NCBI RefSeq assembly: GCF_009746625.1
Contig: NZ_VWXL01000003.1
Location: 41,286 to 105,285, forward strand
Direction of reading: 5' to 3'
Origin: Caproicibacter fermentans
Lineage (GTDB): Bacteria > Bacillota > Clostridia > Oscillospirales > Acutalibacteraceae
Length of the DNA stretch: 64,000 nucleotides
Of the stretch, positions 25,733-33,905 are shown piece by piece (within the stretch, counting starts at the first letter, position 1; each line of letters begins with the position of its first letter). Below the pieces are notes generated by a model. It was given only the letters and a program-made list of their open reading frames with translations. It did not search any database and was not told where the DNA came from. The position numbers and the translations under genes were made by a program.

Positions 25733-26005
25733 ATGCCTGGAAAAATTACAGCGAAAGAATTTGAGGACAAGGTATTAGAGACAGAGGAAGTCGTTATACG
25801 GCTTCGTTGCCCAAATGATCAAATGGTTGATTCCTATGATTTCACACGAAAAGCAGCGGATAATACAAGCTTAACTGATTGGTTAGAAACACGTATTAAG
25901 CCACGTATAGGAGATCTGACTTGTGATGTAATTGATGGGCAAACTTTTCAAAAACCTCACGGTCGTACCAGCATGGCGAAATTGAGAGATACATATGCGC
26001 GCTAA
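25733..26005 (+). CDS. unknown 90-aa prophage cargo protein
   Basis: I do not recognise this protein (ITAKEFEDKVLETEEVVIRL..., then CPNDQMVDSYDFTRKAA and TRIKPRIGDLTCDVIDG). It is soluble, has no signal peptide or membrane segment, and ends GRTSMAKLRDTYAR. It stands alone on the plus strand between minus-strand head-connector genes, with its own strong promoter, AGGGAGGAG ribosome site and repeat operator, and is AT-rich against neighbours. This is the layout of a moron expressed from the prophage; such genes often alter immunity, host defence or regulation, but nothing in the sequence says which. Confidence 0.75.
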   Translation: MPGKITAKEFEDKVLETEEVVIRLRCPNDQMVDSYDFTRKAADNTSLTDWLETRIKPRIGDLTCDVIDGQTFQKPHGRTSMAKLRDTYAR

Positions 26006-26010
26006 GATAT

Positions 26011-26322
26011 TCATATCTTCCAATTCCTGTCCAGTCTAAGAAGCATATTCACGGTATCCCATACCTGCTGCCCCGCCGGAACGCTGTCGGCGAAAAAGCC
26101 CCCGGTGGAGCCGTCGCGGCTTTCATAAAAGTGGCTCGCCAGCATAGTGACCGCCTGTTCCGTGGTCGCAGGCATCGGGTTTTCGGCGTAAAAGCCGTCT
26201 GCCACATGCTGGTATTTTTCGGCGTAAGATGTCGCGGCGGCGATGAAGCTTTGGAGCAGAGCGTCATCCTGATCATGCTCCAGAATCAGATTTTTCTTTA
26301 CTCTCTCAAGCAAATCCGCCAT
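26011..26322 (-). CDS. HK97 gp6-like head-tail connector, 103 aa
   Basis: Short helical protein with the gp6-like layout: VKKNLILEHDQDDALLQSFI, AAATSYAEKYQ, TTEQAVTMLASHFYESRD and a final LLRLDR. The family forms the ring under the portal. It directly follows the major capsid gene, as in HK97-like phages. Confidence 0.82.
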   Translation of the reverse strand: MADLLERVKKNLILEHDQDDALLQSFIAAATSYAEKYQHVADGFYAENPMPATTEQAVTMLASHFYESRDGSTGGFFADSVPAGQQVWDTVNMLLRLDRNWKI

Positions 26323-26323
26323 A

Positions 26324-27514
26324 TCATGACGCCGCCTGCTGCAGCACCTGCACCGCTTCCGGCAGAATCAGCTTTCCGTCCACCCGCTCGGTGGCGATGA
26401 AGCCCACCTGCCCGGTGGTGGCGTACAGTTCGTTCAGCCGCTGGAATGTGCGTCCCTGACGGTCGGCGATCCAGTAATAGCTGAAATCTCCGAAGGCCAC
26501 GGTTTTCGCGCTTGCCGCGATAGCCGGAACATAGGCGGAGGTATAGATGGGTTTGCCCAGAATCGTATCCGGCGCGGAAGCGGTAATCGCCGGCTGCCAG
26601 AGGTATTGCCCATTGCTGTCTTTCAGCTTGCGGATGGTTTTCACGGTCGTGTCGTTTGTGAGAAACACAGCCTTTGCCCGGTATGGCGACCGCAGGCTAT
26701 AGTACAAATCGAGAATTTCATCCAGCGTGATGGCGGCTGCCGCCGCCGTTGTCTTGCCCACCTGCGCGCCGCCTGTCGCGGCGAGAACGCCGGTGGGCTT
26801 TTTCGTGCCGTCACCGACAAAGAACGCTTCTTCCTCTTTGGCTCCGATGCGCCGGGCGAATTCGCTCGCGATGTAGCTTTCCAGCGGGAAGATCGAATCG
26901 TTCAGCAGTTCCTGACTGACCTTAATCAGCGTCGCCAGCTTATACGCGCTGAGCGTTACCTGAGAAAAACTGTTGTCGCTCTCGGGAATCTGGCCTTCCT
27001 CATCCACCCAGCTGGCGGTGCCTTTGGTTGCCACTACCGGGATTTTGTGGTCGCCGCTGGCGGTCTGAATAATCCGGGCAAGCTGCCGGAAAATGTTCTG
27101 TTCCTCGAGGGTTTCTATCAGCTGGCGCTCGAATTCGTCCGGAACCAGATATCCGCCCTCGCTGTCGGTGCCCACCTGCAAAGCGTTTGCTGCTTTGCGC
27201 CCGCGAATGACGTCCCAGAAGGCTGTTTTGTAAGCGTCGGACGCTCTGCCGGACTGCGCCTGCGCCGGAACGCCGGGATTCCCGGTCAGCGGCTGGCTGG
27301 TGGGGGAGGCAAGCTCCTGTTCGTATTCGCGCGCCCGTTCTTCGCGGTCAATCTGCTGTTTGAGCGCGATGATTTCGGCTTCCATTTTATCGTAGGCGGC
27401 GGCGTCTTCGGCGGTCAGCATTCCATCCGGGGTTTTCTTTAGATCAAGAAAGGTCTTGGCGGCTTCCCATGCTTTGGCGCGTTTCTCGCGCAGTTCAAGA
27501 ATTGTGGGCATCAT
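26324..27514 (-). CDS. major capsid protein, HK97 fold, 396 aa
   Basis: ATG 27514 (or the next codon) follows GGGAGGA. The first 110 residues are a charged, helical scaffolding-like delta domain (LRE...AKAWEAAKTFL), followed by the HK97 core with GGYLVPDEFERQLIETLEE, IPVVATKGTASWVDEEGQ and YKLATLIKVSQELLND. Preceded by a ClpP-type protease, which would remove the N-terminal part during head maturation. Confidence 0.95.
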   Translation of the reverse strand: MMPTILELREKRAKAWEAAKTFLDLKKTPDGMLTAEDAAAYDKMEAEIIALKQQIDREERAREYEQELASPTSQPLTGNPGVPAQAQSGRASDAYKTAFWDVIRGRKAANALQVGTDSEGGYLVPDEFERQLIETLEEQNIFRQLARIIQTASGDHKIPVVATKGTASWVDEEGQIPESDNSFSQVTLSAYKLATLIKVSQELLNDSIFPLESYIASEFARRIGAKEEEAFFVGDGTKKPTGVLAATGGAQVGKTTAAAAAITLDEILDLYYSLRSPYRAKAVFLTNDTTVKTIRKLKDSNGQYLWQPAITASAPDTILGKPIYTSAYVPAIAASAKTVAFGDFSYYWIADRQGRTFQRLNELYATTGQVGFIATERVDGKLILPEAVQVLQQAAS

Positions 27515-27531
27515 CAGTTCCTCCCGATATG

Positions 27532-28263
27532 TTATTTTAAAAGATTCAACCGCGATTCTCGCTCGACGGCGGATACTTTTGGAAGCGGCTTTTTTGCCGG
27601 AAATTTACTCAAAAGTGAATTTTGAACCGCCGTGCGGGAGAAAATCAGCCCGCCGGAGGTATCCTGCAGCGCGGCCTCCGTATAAAGAATGCCGTCAGCA
27701 AAGTGAAGTTCCACCGCTTTCTTGGCGTTCATCCACGTTTCGTCGTTCATCATGTGGGAGATTGCGGCGCGCGACTGGCCGGATTTCGCTTCGTAGGCAT
27801 TTATGATGGATTCTTTCACTTCATCGAGCATCGCCTTTGCCCGGAGCATTTCGTCGCCGTCCCCGATGGCGACGGTCGAGGGATTATGGATCATCAGATT
27901 GGAAACCGGAGACATGAGCACCTGGTCGCCCGACATGGCGACGACCGAGGCCGCCGAAGCGGCGATTCCGTCAATTTTGACGGTCACTTTGCCGGAATAC
28001 TCCTTAAGCATATTGTAAATCTGCGCGGCGGCGAACACGTCCCCGCCCGGAGAATTGATCCAGACAGTAATGTCGCCGGAGCCGGAGAGCAGATCGTCCT
28101 TAAACAGCTTCGGCGTGACCTCGTCGCCCCACCACGTTTCGTCGGCGATAGCGCCCTCCAGATACAGAGTGCGCTCCTCACCGTCGTTGTTTACAAAGTT
28201 CCAGAATTTGCGCCTTGGAGTCGGTGCGTTCTGCGAGCCGTTCGCCCGCGACTGTTCATTCAT
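27532..28263 (-). CDS. ClpP-like prohead protease, 243 aa
   Basis: ATG 28263 overlaps the portal stop. It has the ClpP fold with INSPGGDVFAAAQIYNML, nucleophilic Ser in GIAASAASVVAMSGD and His in NLMIHNP, then the FADGILYTEAAL end. It matures the capsid by cutting the delta domain. The position between portal and capsid is classical for this phage group. Confidence 0.93.
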   Translation of the reverse strand: MNEQSRANGSQNAPTPRRKFWNFVNNDGEERTLYLEGAIADETWWGDEVTPKLFKDDLLSGSGDITVWINSPGGDVFAAAQIYNMLKEYSGKVTVKIDGIAASAASVVAMSGDQVLMSPVSNLMIHNPSTVAIGDGDEMLRAKAMLDEVKESIINAYEAKSGQSRAAISHMMNDETWMNAKKAVELHFADGILYTEAALQDTSGGLIFSRTAVQNSLLSKFPAKKPLPKVSAVERESRLNLLK

Positions 28264-29510
28264 GAGCCGGAACCCCCTTTGCTTTCTGAGGATTGTTTCA
28301 TATACGCCGCGCCCGCGTCGGCCAGTTTCACCATATTGCCGTTGACAAGATACAGATCGCCGCCCTCCTCGGGCGTGATTTCGTTCATATTCTCAAGCCG
28401 CCGGATGTCGTTTGCCGACAGCCAGCCGTTCTGCCGCCCGATGGCGTATCCATTCATGCGGGTTGCGTAGTCGCCGCGCAGCAGGCCGTCCAGATTGAAT
28501 TTGATGAAAACGGATGCTTTTTCGGACGGCAGAAGCAGGGCTTGATTCATGGCCTGTTCCCACCGAACCACCCACGGGTCGAGCGTATACTTTACAAATT
28601 CCAGAGACTGCTGCTCGATGTTCGAAAAGCTGCTTTTTTCCAGATCGCCGACCATATGGGGCGGGATACGGAAAATGCGGGCGATCTCGTCGAGTTGAAA
28701 TTTGCGGGTTTCCAGAAACTGCGCTTCCTCCGGCGGCACCGAAATCGGGTGGAATTTAAGCCCTTCTTCCAGAACGGCGATCCGGTGTGCTTTGTTTCCG
28801 CCCTTGTAGAGCATCTCCCACGCCGCCCTGATTTGATCGGGATGCTGCAGTGTCCCCGGATGCTCCAGAATGCCGCCTGGATTCGCGTTGTTGGCAAAAA
28901 AAGAAGCTCCGTAATCCTCTGTGGCGATTGCCATGCCCACCGCGTTTTTGGTGAGCGCGATGGGCGAATAGCCGACCAGCCCGTCAAAGCTCAGGCCGGG
29001 AATGTGCAGAACGTCGTCTTTGGACAGCGTCACGCCGCCGCTTTTCTCATTGGGGCGGCTTTCATCCGTGTTCCGCCAGTAGGTGTAGTAAATCTGGCCG
29101 TCCGGGCCGCGCCAGACATCCGTCTTGTTGGGGAGCAGAGGGTAAAGCGCCAGCACCCGACCGCCGCCGTCCCGGATAATCTGCGCATAGGCGTTGCCCC
29201 ATAGAAGCAGATGGCTCATGAGAGTTTCGCGGAAAACGAAGCTGGTCATCTCCGGATTTGGCGCGTTGTGCAGGATGTTATACAGAGAATGGCCGGGCAG
29301 GAGTTTGGAACCGTTCTCCTCATAGCGGTAAACGTGCAGCGGAAGGCTCGCGATGGCTTCCGAAATCACACGGACGCAGGCGTATACCGCCGCCGTCTGC
29401 ATGGCGGTGTTCTCGTTGACAAAGGTGCCTGAGGTGGAGCCGCCCCAGAAGAAGTTTTTTGAGGTGGAGAGGCTGTTCTTGGGATTCTTTTTCCGTGAGA
29501 AAAAGCCCAT
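28260..29510 (-). CDS. portal protein, HK97 family, 416 aa
   Basis: ATG 29510 overlaps the terminase stop (TGATG) with a GGGTGG ribosome site; an in-frame GTG nine bases earlier is less likely. It has family motifs TAVYACVRVISEAIASLPLH, HNAPNPEMTSFVFRETLM and FGAS-like FFANNANPGGIL. It forms the dodecameric DNA-entry ring. Start MGFFSRKKNP is typical. Confidence 0.92.
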   Translation of the reverse strand: MGFFSRKKNPKNSLSTSKNFFWGGSTSGTFVNENTAMQTAAVYACVRVISEAIASLPLHVYRYEENGSKLLPGHSLYNILHNAPNPEMTSFVFRETLMSHLLLWGNAYAQIIRDGGGRVLALYPLLPNKTDVWRGPDGQIYYTYWRNTDESRPNEKSGGVTLSKDDVLHIPGLSFDGLVGYSPIALTKNAVGMAIATEDYGASFFANNANPGGILEHPGTLQHPDQIRAAWEMLYKGGNKAHRIAVLEEGLKFHPISVPPEEAQFLETRKFQLDEIARIFRIPPHMVGDLEKSSFSNIEQQSLEFVKYTLDPWVVRWEQAMNQALLLPSEKASVFIKFNLDGLLRGDYATRMNGYAIGRQNGWLSANDIRRLENMNEITPEEGGDLYLVNGNMVKLADAGAAYMKQSSESKGGSGS

Positions 29511-31139
29511 CAGTTCCACCCATCCTCTCCGTACATCAGCAGGCTGTGCGTGTCGTACACGCTGCCCGGCAGTGCACCCTCGTTGCGGATGGCGCGGTCC
29601 AGCGCCATAATGAGCGCCACCACGCCGTCGATGCGCTCGGTCGCCTTCTGTTTGTTGGGCTTGATATTTCCGGCGGCGTCGGTGCTGACGCAGAGGTTAT
29701 CCGCCATCCAGCGCAGAGGCGGATTCCCCGCGTGGGCAATTTTCCGCTCTAGCGTCAGGCGCATCAGTTCCTTTGTCGCCGGGGACATATCCTTAAAGCC
29801 CTGCCCGAACGGCACGACGGTGAAGCCCAGACCCTCCAGATTCTGTGTCAGTTCCCACGCGCCCCAGCGGTCATAAGCGATTTCTTTGATGTTGTATTTC
29901 TTTCCGAGTTCTTCGATGAATTTCTCGACAAAGGAATAGTGAATAACGTCGCCCTCGGTGGTATTTAAAAAGCCCTGCGCTTTCCACAAGTCATACGGCA
30001 CATGGTCGCGCTTGACACGGGTTTCGAGCGATTCCTCCGGAATCCAGAAATAGGGCAGTACGATATATTTATCATCCTCATCCTCGGGCGGGAACACCAG
30101 CACGAAAGCCGTGATATCCGTGGTGCTGGATAAATCCAAGCCCCCGTAGCAGATACGCTTTTCAAGCGACTTTGGGTCGAATTTGAAAGCACAGCCGTCC
30201 CACTTCTCCATGTTCATCCAGCGGACGGACTGCTTCACCCACTGGTTCAGGCGCAGCTGGCGGAAGATATTCTCATTGACTGGGTTCTGCTTCGCGTCCT
30301 CAAAGGATTGACGCATGGTTTCCATTGTCACCGTAATGCCGAGAGAGGGATTGACCCTGCGCCAGACTTCCTCGGAAGTCCAGTCCTCATCGTCGTCGGC
30401 GGAGTAAATCACGGGATAAAAGGTTGAGTCGATGCGGTTGCCGCGAAGAACGTCCTCGGCCTTTTGGTGCATCTCCCAGCAGATGGAGTTGCGGTCGGTT
30501 CCGGCTATAGTGATGATGAAATGCAGGGGCTGTTCACGCGCGTCGCCGGAGCCTTTTGTCATGACGTCGAACAGCTGCCGGTTTGGCTGGGCATGAAGCT
30601 CATCAAAAATAACGCCGTGAGCGTTCAGGCCGTGCTTTGTGTACGCGTCGGCGGACAGAACCTGATAAAAGCTGTCAAGCGGCGTGAAGGTCAGGCGCTT
30701 CTGCCCGAGGTTCAACTTCATCAGCTTGTTTAACTGCGGAAACTGGTCGACCATGTTCACCGCCACATCAAACACGATACTTGCCTGACTGCGGTCGGAG
30801 GCACAGCCGTAAATTTCGCCGCCATGTTCCAGATCGGCGCAGGTGAGCAGAAGCGACCGCCGCCGCGAGTTCGGATTTGCCCTGCTTTTTCGGAATCTCC
30901 ACATACGCTGTTTTGAACTGGCGGCATTCGTCGAATTTGCGGACAATACCGAACAGATCGCGGATAATCTGCTCCTGCCAGTCGATGAGTTCAAACGGCT
31001 CGCCGTACCAGCGCCCTTTGGTATGGCGAAGGTTATTGACAAAATACACCGCCGAGTCCGCGAAGCGTTCTTTATATACCGAGCCCGTTGCCTTAAAACG
31101 GGACGGCTTGTAGCTTTTTAGGGTTCTGAAATCATCCAC
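29510..31139 (-). pseudogene. terminase large subunit, frameshifted
   Basis: The start is GTG 31139 (VDDFRTLKSYKPSRF) with GGAGGTGG upstream. The first 95 residues include the Walker A-like IPKKQGKSELAAAV; near 30852 the frame breaks and continues in another frame with LLLTCADLEHGGEIYG and on through the ATPase (HDELHAQ-like IFDELHAQPNRQLFD) and nuclease domain with YGGLDLSSTTD. One missing base explains it; a full protein would have about 540 residues. The enzyme would package phage DNA. If real, the frameshift blocks packaging; a sequence error is the alternative. Confidence 0.88.
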
Positions 31140-31163
31140 AGCACCACCTCCGAATATGAAAAA

Positions 31164-31185
31164 GGGAGTCCTTTTCGGGACTCCC
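31164..31185 (-). terminator. intrinsic terminator just before the terminase gene
   Basis: On the minus strand GGGAGTCC, a short CGAAAA loop, GGACTCCC and TTTTT. It lies 25 bases before the terminase start, so transcripts coming from upstream phage genes would be stopped unless antitermination operates. Confidence 0.8.
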
Positions 31186-31364
31186 GGCAGGCTTATTAAC
31201 AATTTTATGCGGCGGATTCTCCCATTAGGACGCCGGACAACCCACAAAATTACAATTTTCGATAGACAAGCACTCGACATTACCCCCCAGGGAAAAATAA
31301 AGTGGTATAGGCTTTGCGACTGGAAGATATGTACCTCATGAAAAATTTATTATTCTCCCATGTG

Positions 31365-31393
31365 TTGACAAAGTATGGTTTACGGTATAAACT
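31365..31393 (+). promoter_or_regulatory. promoter and operator of the marR-type gene
   Basis: TTGACA (31365-31370) with TAAACT (31388-31393, 17-base gap) or TATAAA (31386-31391). The 15-base motif GTTTACGGTATAAAC (31378-31392) overlaps the -10 region; its exact reverse complement occurs at 31870-31884. This is the expected site for autorepression by the MarR protein. Confidence 0.7.
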
Positions 31394-31416
31394 AAGTACA
31401 AAGAGGTGAAGTACGA

Positions 31417-31854
31417 ATGCATACCGATGATATTTTTATGACATTCTGGCGAATCATTAACTGGGCGGGTGAAAGGAATAGAACCGCGAAGAGTTATGGT
31501 ACAGATGTAAAATTATACATTACTGAAATCCACACTATAGCGATAATTGGAGAAAACTCAGGAATTCTTCAACGAGAATTATGTGAAGCTATGGGCATAA
31601 CAAAAGGACGGGTTTCGATAATAATATCCAATCTAGTAAAAAAAGGTCTTGTCATAAAAATGTCAGATTCAAATAACGGTAAAGAACTTCCATTGCGATT
31701 ATCAGACTTGGGCGAAATAGCGTTCGAAAACCACACTAGGCAAGAGCAGGAAAGGAACTCAAAAATAAATAAGTTGTTAAGTACATTAAATCAAGACGAA
31801 CTCAATAAGTTTAATGATATTTTGGCAGGAGTTCTAAAAATACTTAATGAATAA
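31417..31854 (+). CDS. MarR family transcriptional regulator, 145 aa
   Basis: ATG 31417 follows AGAGGTGAAG. The winged-helix core is clear: EIHTIAIIGENSGILQRELC then EAMGITKGRVSIIISNLVKKG, with a basic wing and a C-terminal dimer helix LNQDELNKFNDILAGVLKIL. It is AT-rich, on the plus strand inside the prophage, and flanked by two copies of one 15-base operator motif, so it likely controls itself and the membrane protein downstream. The signal it senses is unknown. Confidence 0.88.
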   Translation: MHTDDIFMTFWRIINWAGERNRTAKSYGTDVKLYITEIHTIAIIGENSGILQRELCEAMGITKGRVSIIISNLVKKGLVIKMSDSNNGKELPLRLSDLGEIAFENHTRQEQERNSKINKLLSTLNQDELNKFNDILAGVLKILNE

Positions 31855-31869
31855 TTTTTTTGTCCAATA

Positions 31870-31884
31870 GTTTATACCGTAAAC
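31870..31884 (+). promoter_or_regulatory. second MarR operator copy
   Basis: GTTTATACCGTAAAC is the exact reverse complement of the motif at 31378-31392 and lies 48 bases before the membrane-protein gene. With flanks the two sites agree at 18 of 19 bases. Confidence 0.7.
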
Positions 31885-31931
31885 TATCTTAATATAAAAT
31901 AGTCCGATTAAATATTGAAAGAGGTAAAATT

Positions 31932-32597
31932 ATGATTACTTTGTCAGCAGCAATTTTTTCGATGATTTCATCACTATTAATCTGTGGTAGTATTATTGGG
32001 TTAGTTTTCACATTCGGGTATCCAAAAATTTTAAGGCAGGAGCCGTTGGTGATTATAGAGAAACTGTATCAAAAAAGAAAATCGGTGCCGTTTCTTTATT
32101 ATTTGTTTGGACTCGGCGGTTTTTTCCTTGTGTTCGCTTCAATCTTGGTCGGGAAAGTCGAAGGACTGAAGGGCGAGCTTATTTTTTCAGAATGCGGCAA
32201 GATGTGTGGAATCGTATATGGAGTGTTACTGTATGCAGGAATAACGAGATATACTAAACTTTTTCCTGAAATCTCGAAAATGCGCTTTGAGCACTCAATT
32301 ACGGATAAAAATGCTGAGACTCTTTTTCACACTTTTAATACTTACATCGGAGAAACGGTCACTGAACATATCGCGTTTGTTTTCCTATCTGCAATGATTT
32401 TTTGCATTTCAATGAGTGCTATTATTTCGGGATGTGTTGTAAACTGGATTGGTTATAGCGGCATAATCATCGCGGTAGGACTCTCGATTGGAAATTTGGA
32501 ATTTCTGGGGCTTAAAAGGCTTTTCGTTATAAATCGAATATTTTCTTCTCTCGGCGGGATATGGCTGTTCATTTTTGGGGCGGGATTGCTATTATAG
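31932..32597 (+). CDS. multi-pass membrane protein under MarR control, 221 aa
   Basis: ATG 31932 follows AAAGAGGT. About six hydrophobic segments are visible (8-28, 54-70, 85-104, 145-160, 166-180, 200-220) with a short soluble loop carrying HSITDKNAETLFHTFNTYIG. It resembles small uncharacterised clostridial membrane proteins of DUF4386 type, but this is weak. It forms a two-gene cargo unit with the MarR gene. Its 3' end overlaps the end of the convergent DUF4314 gene. Confidence 0.7.
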   Translation: MITLSAAIFSMISSLLICGSIIGLVFTFGYPKILRQEPLVIIEKLYQKRKSVPFLYYLFGLGGFFLVFASILVGKVEGLKGELIFSECGKMCGIVYGVLLYAGITRYTKLFPEISKMRFEHSITDKNAETLFHTFNTYIGETVTEHIAFVFLSAMIFCISMSAIISGCVVNWIGYSGIIIAVGLSIGNLEFLGLKRLFVINRIFSSLGGIWLFIFGAGLLL

Positions 32598-32832
32598 TAA
32601 TATTATCTCCAACTAGCTGGAAACGGTCAATGCCCTGAATCAGACTCAGCGCGGAGCCGCAGTCCCACTCGCACAGGATGTTTCCGGCATCGTCCACGCC
32701 GCGAATCGTCGCGCGGTCGCCGGGCTTGAGCTTGGTGTAGGGGTCATCCGTTGAGATCAGTTCCACCCGTGTTCCGGCGGGGTATTCCCGCCGGAGGCGC
32801 TCAACGGTTTCTTTTGAAGGAAAGTTATTCAT
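32569..32832 (-). CDS. DUF4314 family phage protein, 87 aa
   Basis: The start is ATG 32832 (MNNFPSKETVERLRREYPAG), overlapping the end of the preceding gene. The core (GTRVELISTDDPYTKLKPGD, GTIRGVDDAGNILCEWDCGS-like segment and SLIQGIDRF) matches DUF4314, common in clostridial phages. The last residues after FQLV run into the cargo insertion and may not be the original end. Confidence 0.75.
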   Translation of the reverse strand: MNNFPSKETVERLRREYPAGTRVELISTDDPYTKLKPGDRATIRGVDDAGNILCEWDCGSALSLIQGIDRFQLVGDNITIIAIPPQK

Positions 32833-33814
32833 GGTCGGCACCCGCTTCTTCGTCCACGTCCGCGCCCGTGTCGGTGGCAAGTGCGGTTTCTCCCTCCGCC
32901 GGGGCGGCAATCGCCGCCGGGTCTTCTTCGCCAGCGTCCGCGCCGTCAGCGAGGTCGCTGGTTGCCTTTTTCTCCGGTGCGCCGTGCCGCCATGCAGCGT
33001 TTCCAGTGAGGTTCTGGAGCAAAAGTTTCCGCGCCAGTTTGTAATCGTCGCCCACCATTCCGAGGCCGATCAGCCACACCCGCATGGTAAAGCGCGGGTT
33101 TTCAAATTCGTCCTGTACCTTCGCGGTTACGCGCTTTTTCTCTTTTGCCGTTTTGCAAAGGGCGGTGATGAACTGCGTGTATGCGCTCACCGTGTCGCCG
33201 TCGAGGCCGCCGGAGAACCATGGGAAGCGGAGTGTTTCGCCGGTTGATATGATGGCAAGGTCATCCGTGCCGAGGGCGGTTTTGATGAGCGCGGCCTTGC
33301 TTCCCACCATCTTTTTCAGGTTATCCAGCTTTTCCGGCGTAAAACCATCCATTGGCATCTCGATGATTAGGCGGTCGGATTCTTCGGGCGTCTCGGCTGT
33401 ATCGGGCGCTTCCTCAAGGGGTGCGCCGACAATCGTAAACTTGACGGAATGTTCGCCGTTTCCGCTTGCCTTGCTATAGATATCCCGCCCCTCATGAGTG
33501 AAATACATTCCGTATCCTGCGGCACGGGCTTCTTCGTCGGTATCGAAGTGTTCCTCGATCAGCAGGGTGCCTCACGGCGTGATGAAGTGCAGGGTCTGGT
33601 ACGGTTCCGGTTCAAATCCGTGCGCGGCAAGAGCGGAAAGAAGGGAAGGGCGGTATTCGCCGCTGACCGTTCCATTCTTATCCACCGTATAATCGCCGAC
33701 CTCATAACCGAAGCCCGGCGCGCCGAGGTATTTCATCGGGGCATTGAGGATTTCGCTGATCGCGCCTGCCAGCCTTTTGCGTTCCGAGCCTGTTACGTTA
33801 AACCTGAATTCCAT
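32825..33814 (-). pseudogene. 'virulence-related' phage family protein with in-frame TGA
   Basis: From ATG 33814 (MEFRFNVTGSERKRL, GGAGGT upstream) the frame meets TGA at 33572-33574 after LHFITP, then continues in the same frame with GTLLIEEHFDTDEEARAAG and the conserved half (LIIEMPMDGFTPEKLDNLKK, VGSKAALIKTALG, TAYTQFITALCKTAK). Both halves match one clostridial prophage family annotated as virulence-related; its function is not known. A single C-to-T change (CGA to TGA) would explain the stop; read-through or sequence error are alternatives. The C-terminal 60 residues are Ala/Glu rich. Confidence 0.75.
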
Positions 33815-33905
33815 TTTTGTTACCTCCGAAAATTTATGATTTGCGTTTCCGCAGTACCATTCATCACTCTTTTCGGGGGTAAAATCAAGTTGAAAAACAT
33901 GGGTG

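Noticed and set aside
28293..29204. 303-codon plus-strand frame opposite the portal gene
   Set aside because: Antisense shadow; the minus strand carries a clear HK97 portal protein.
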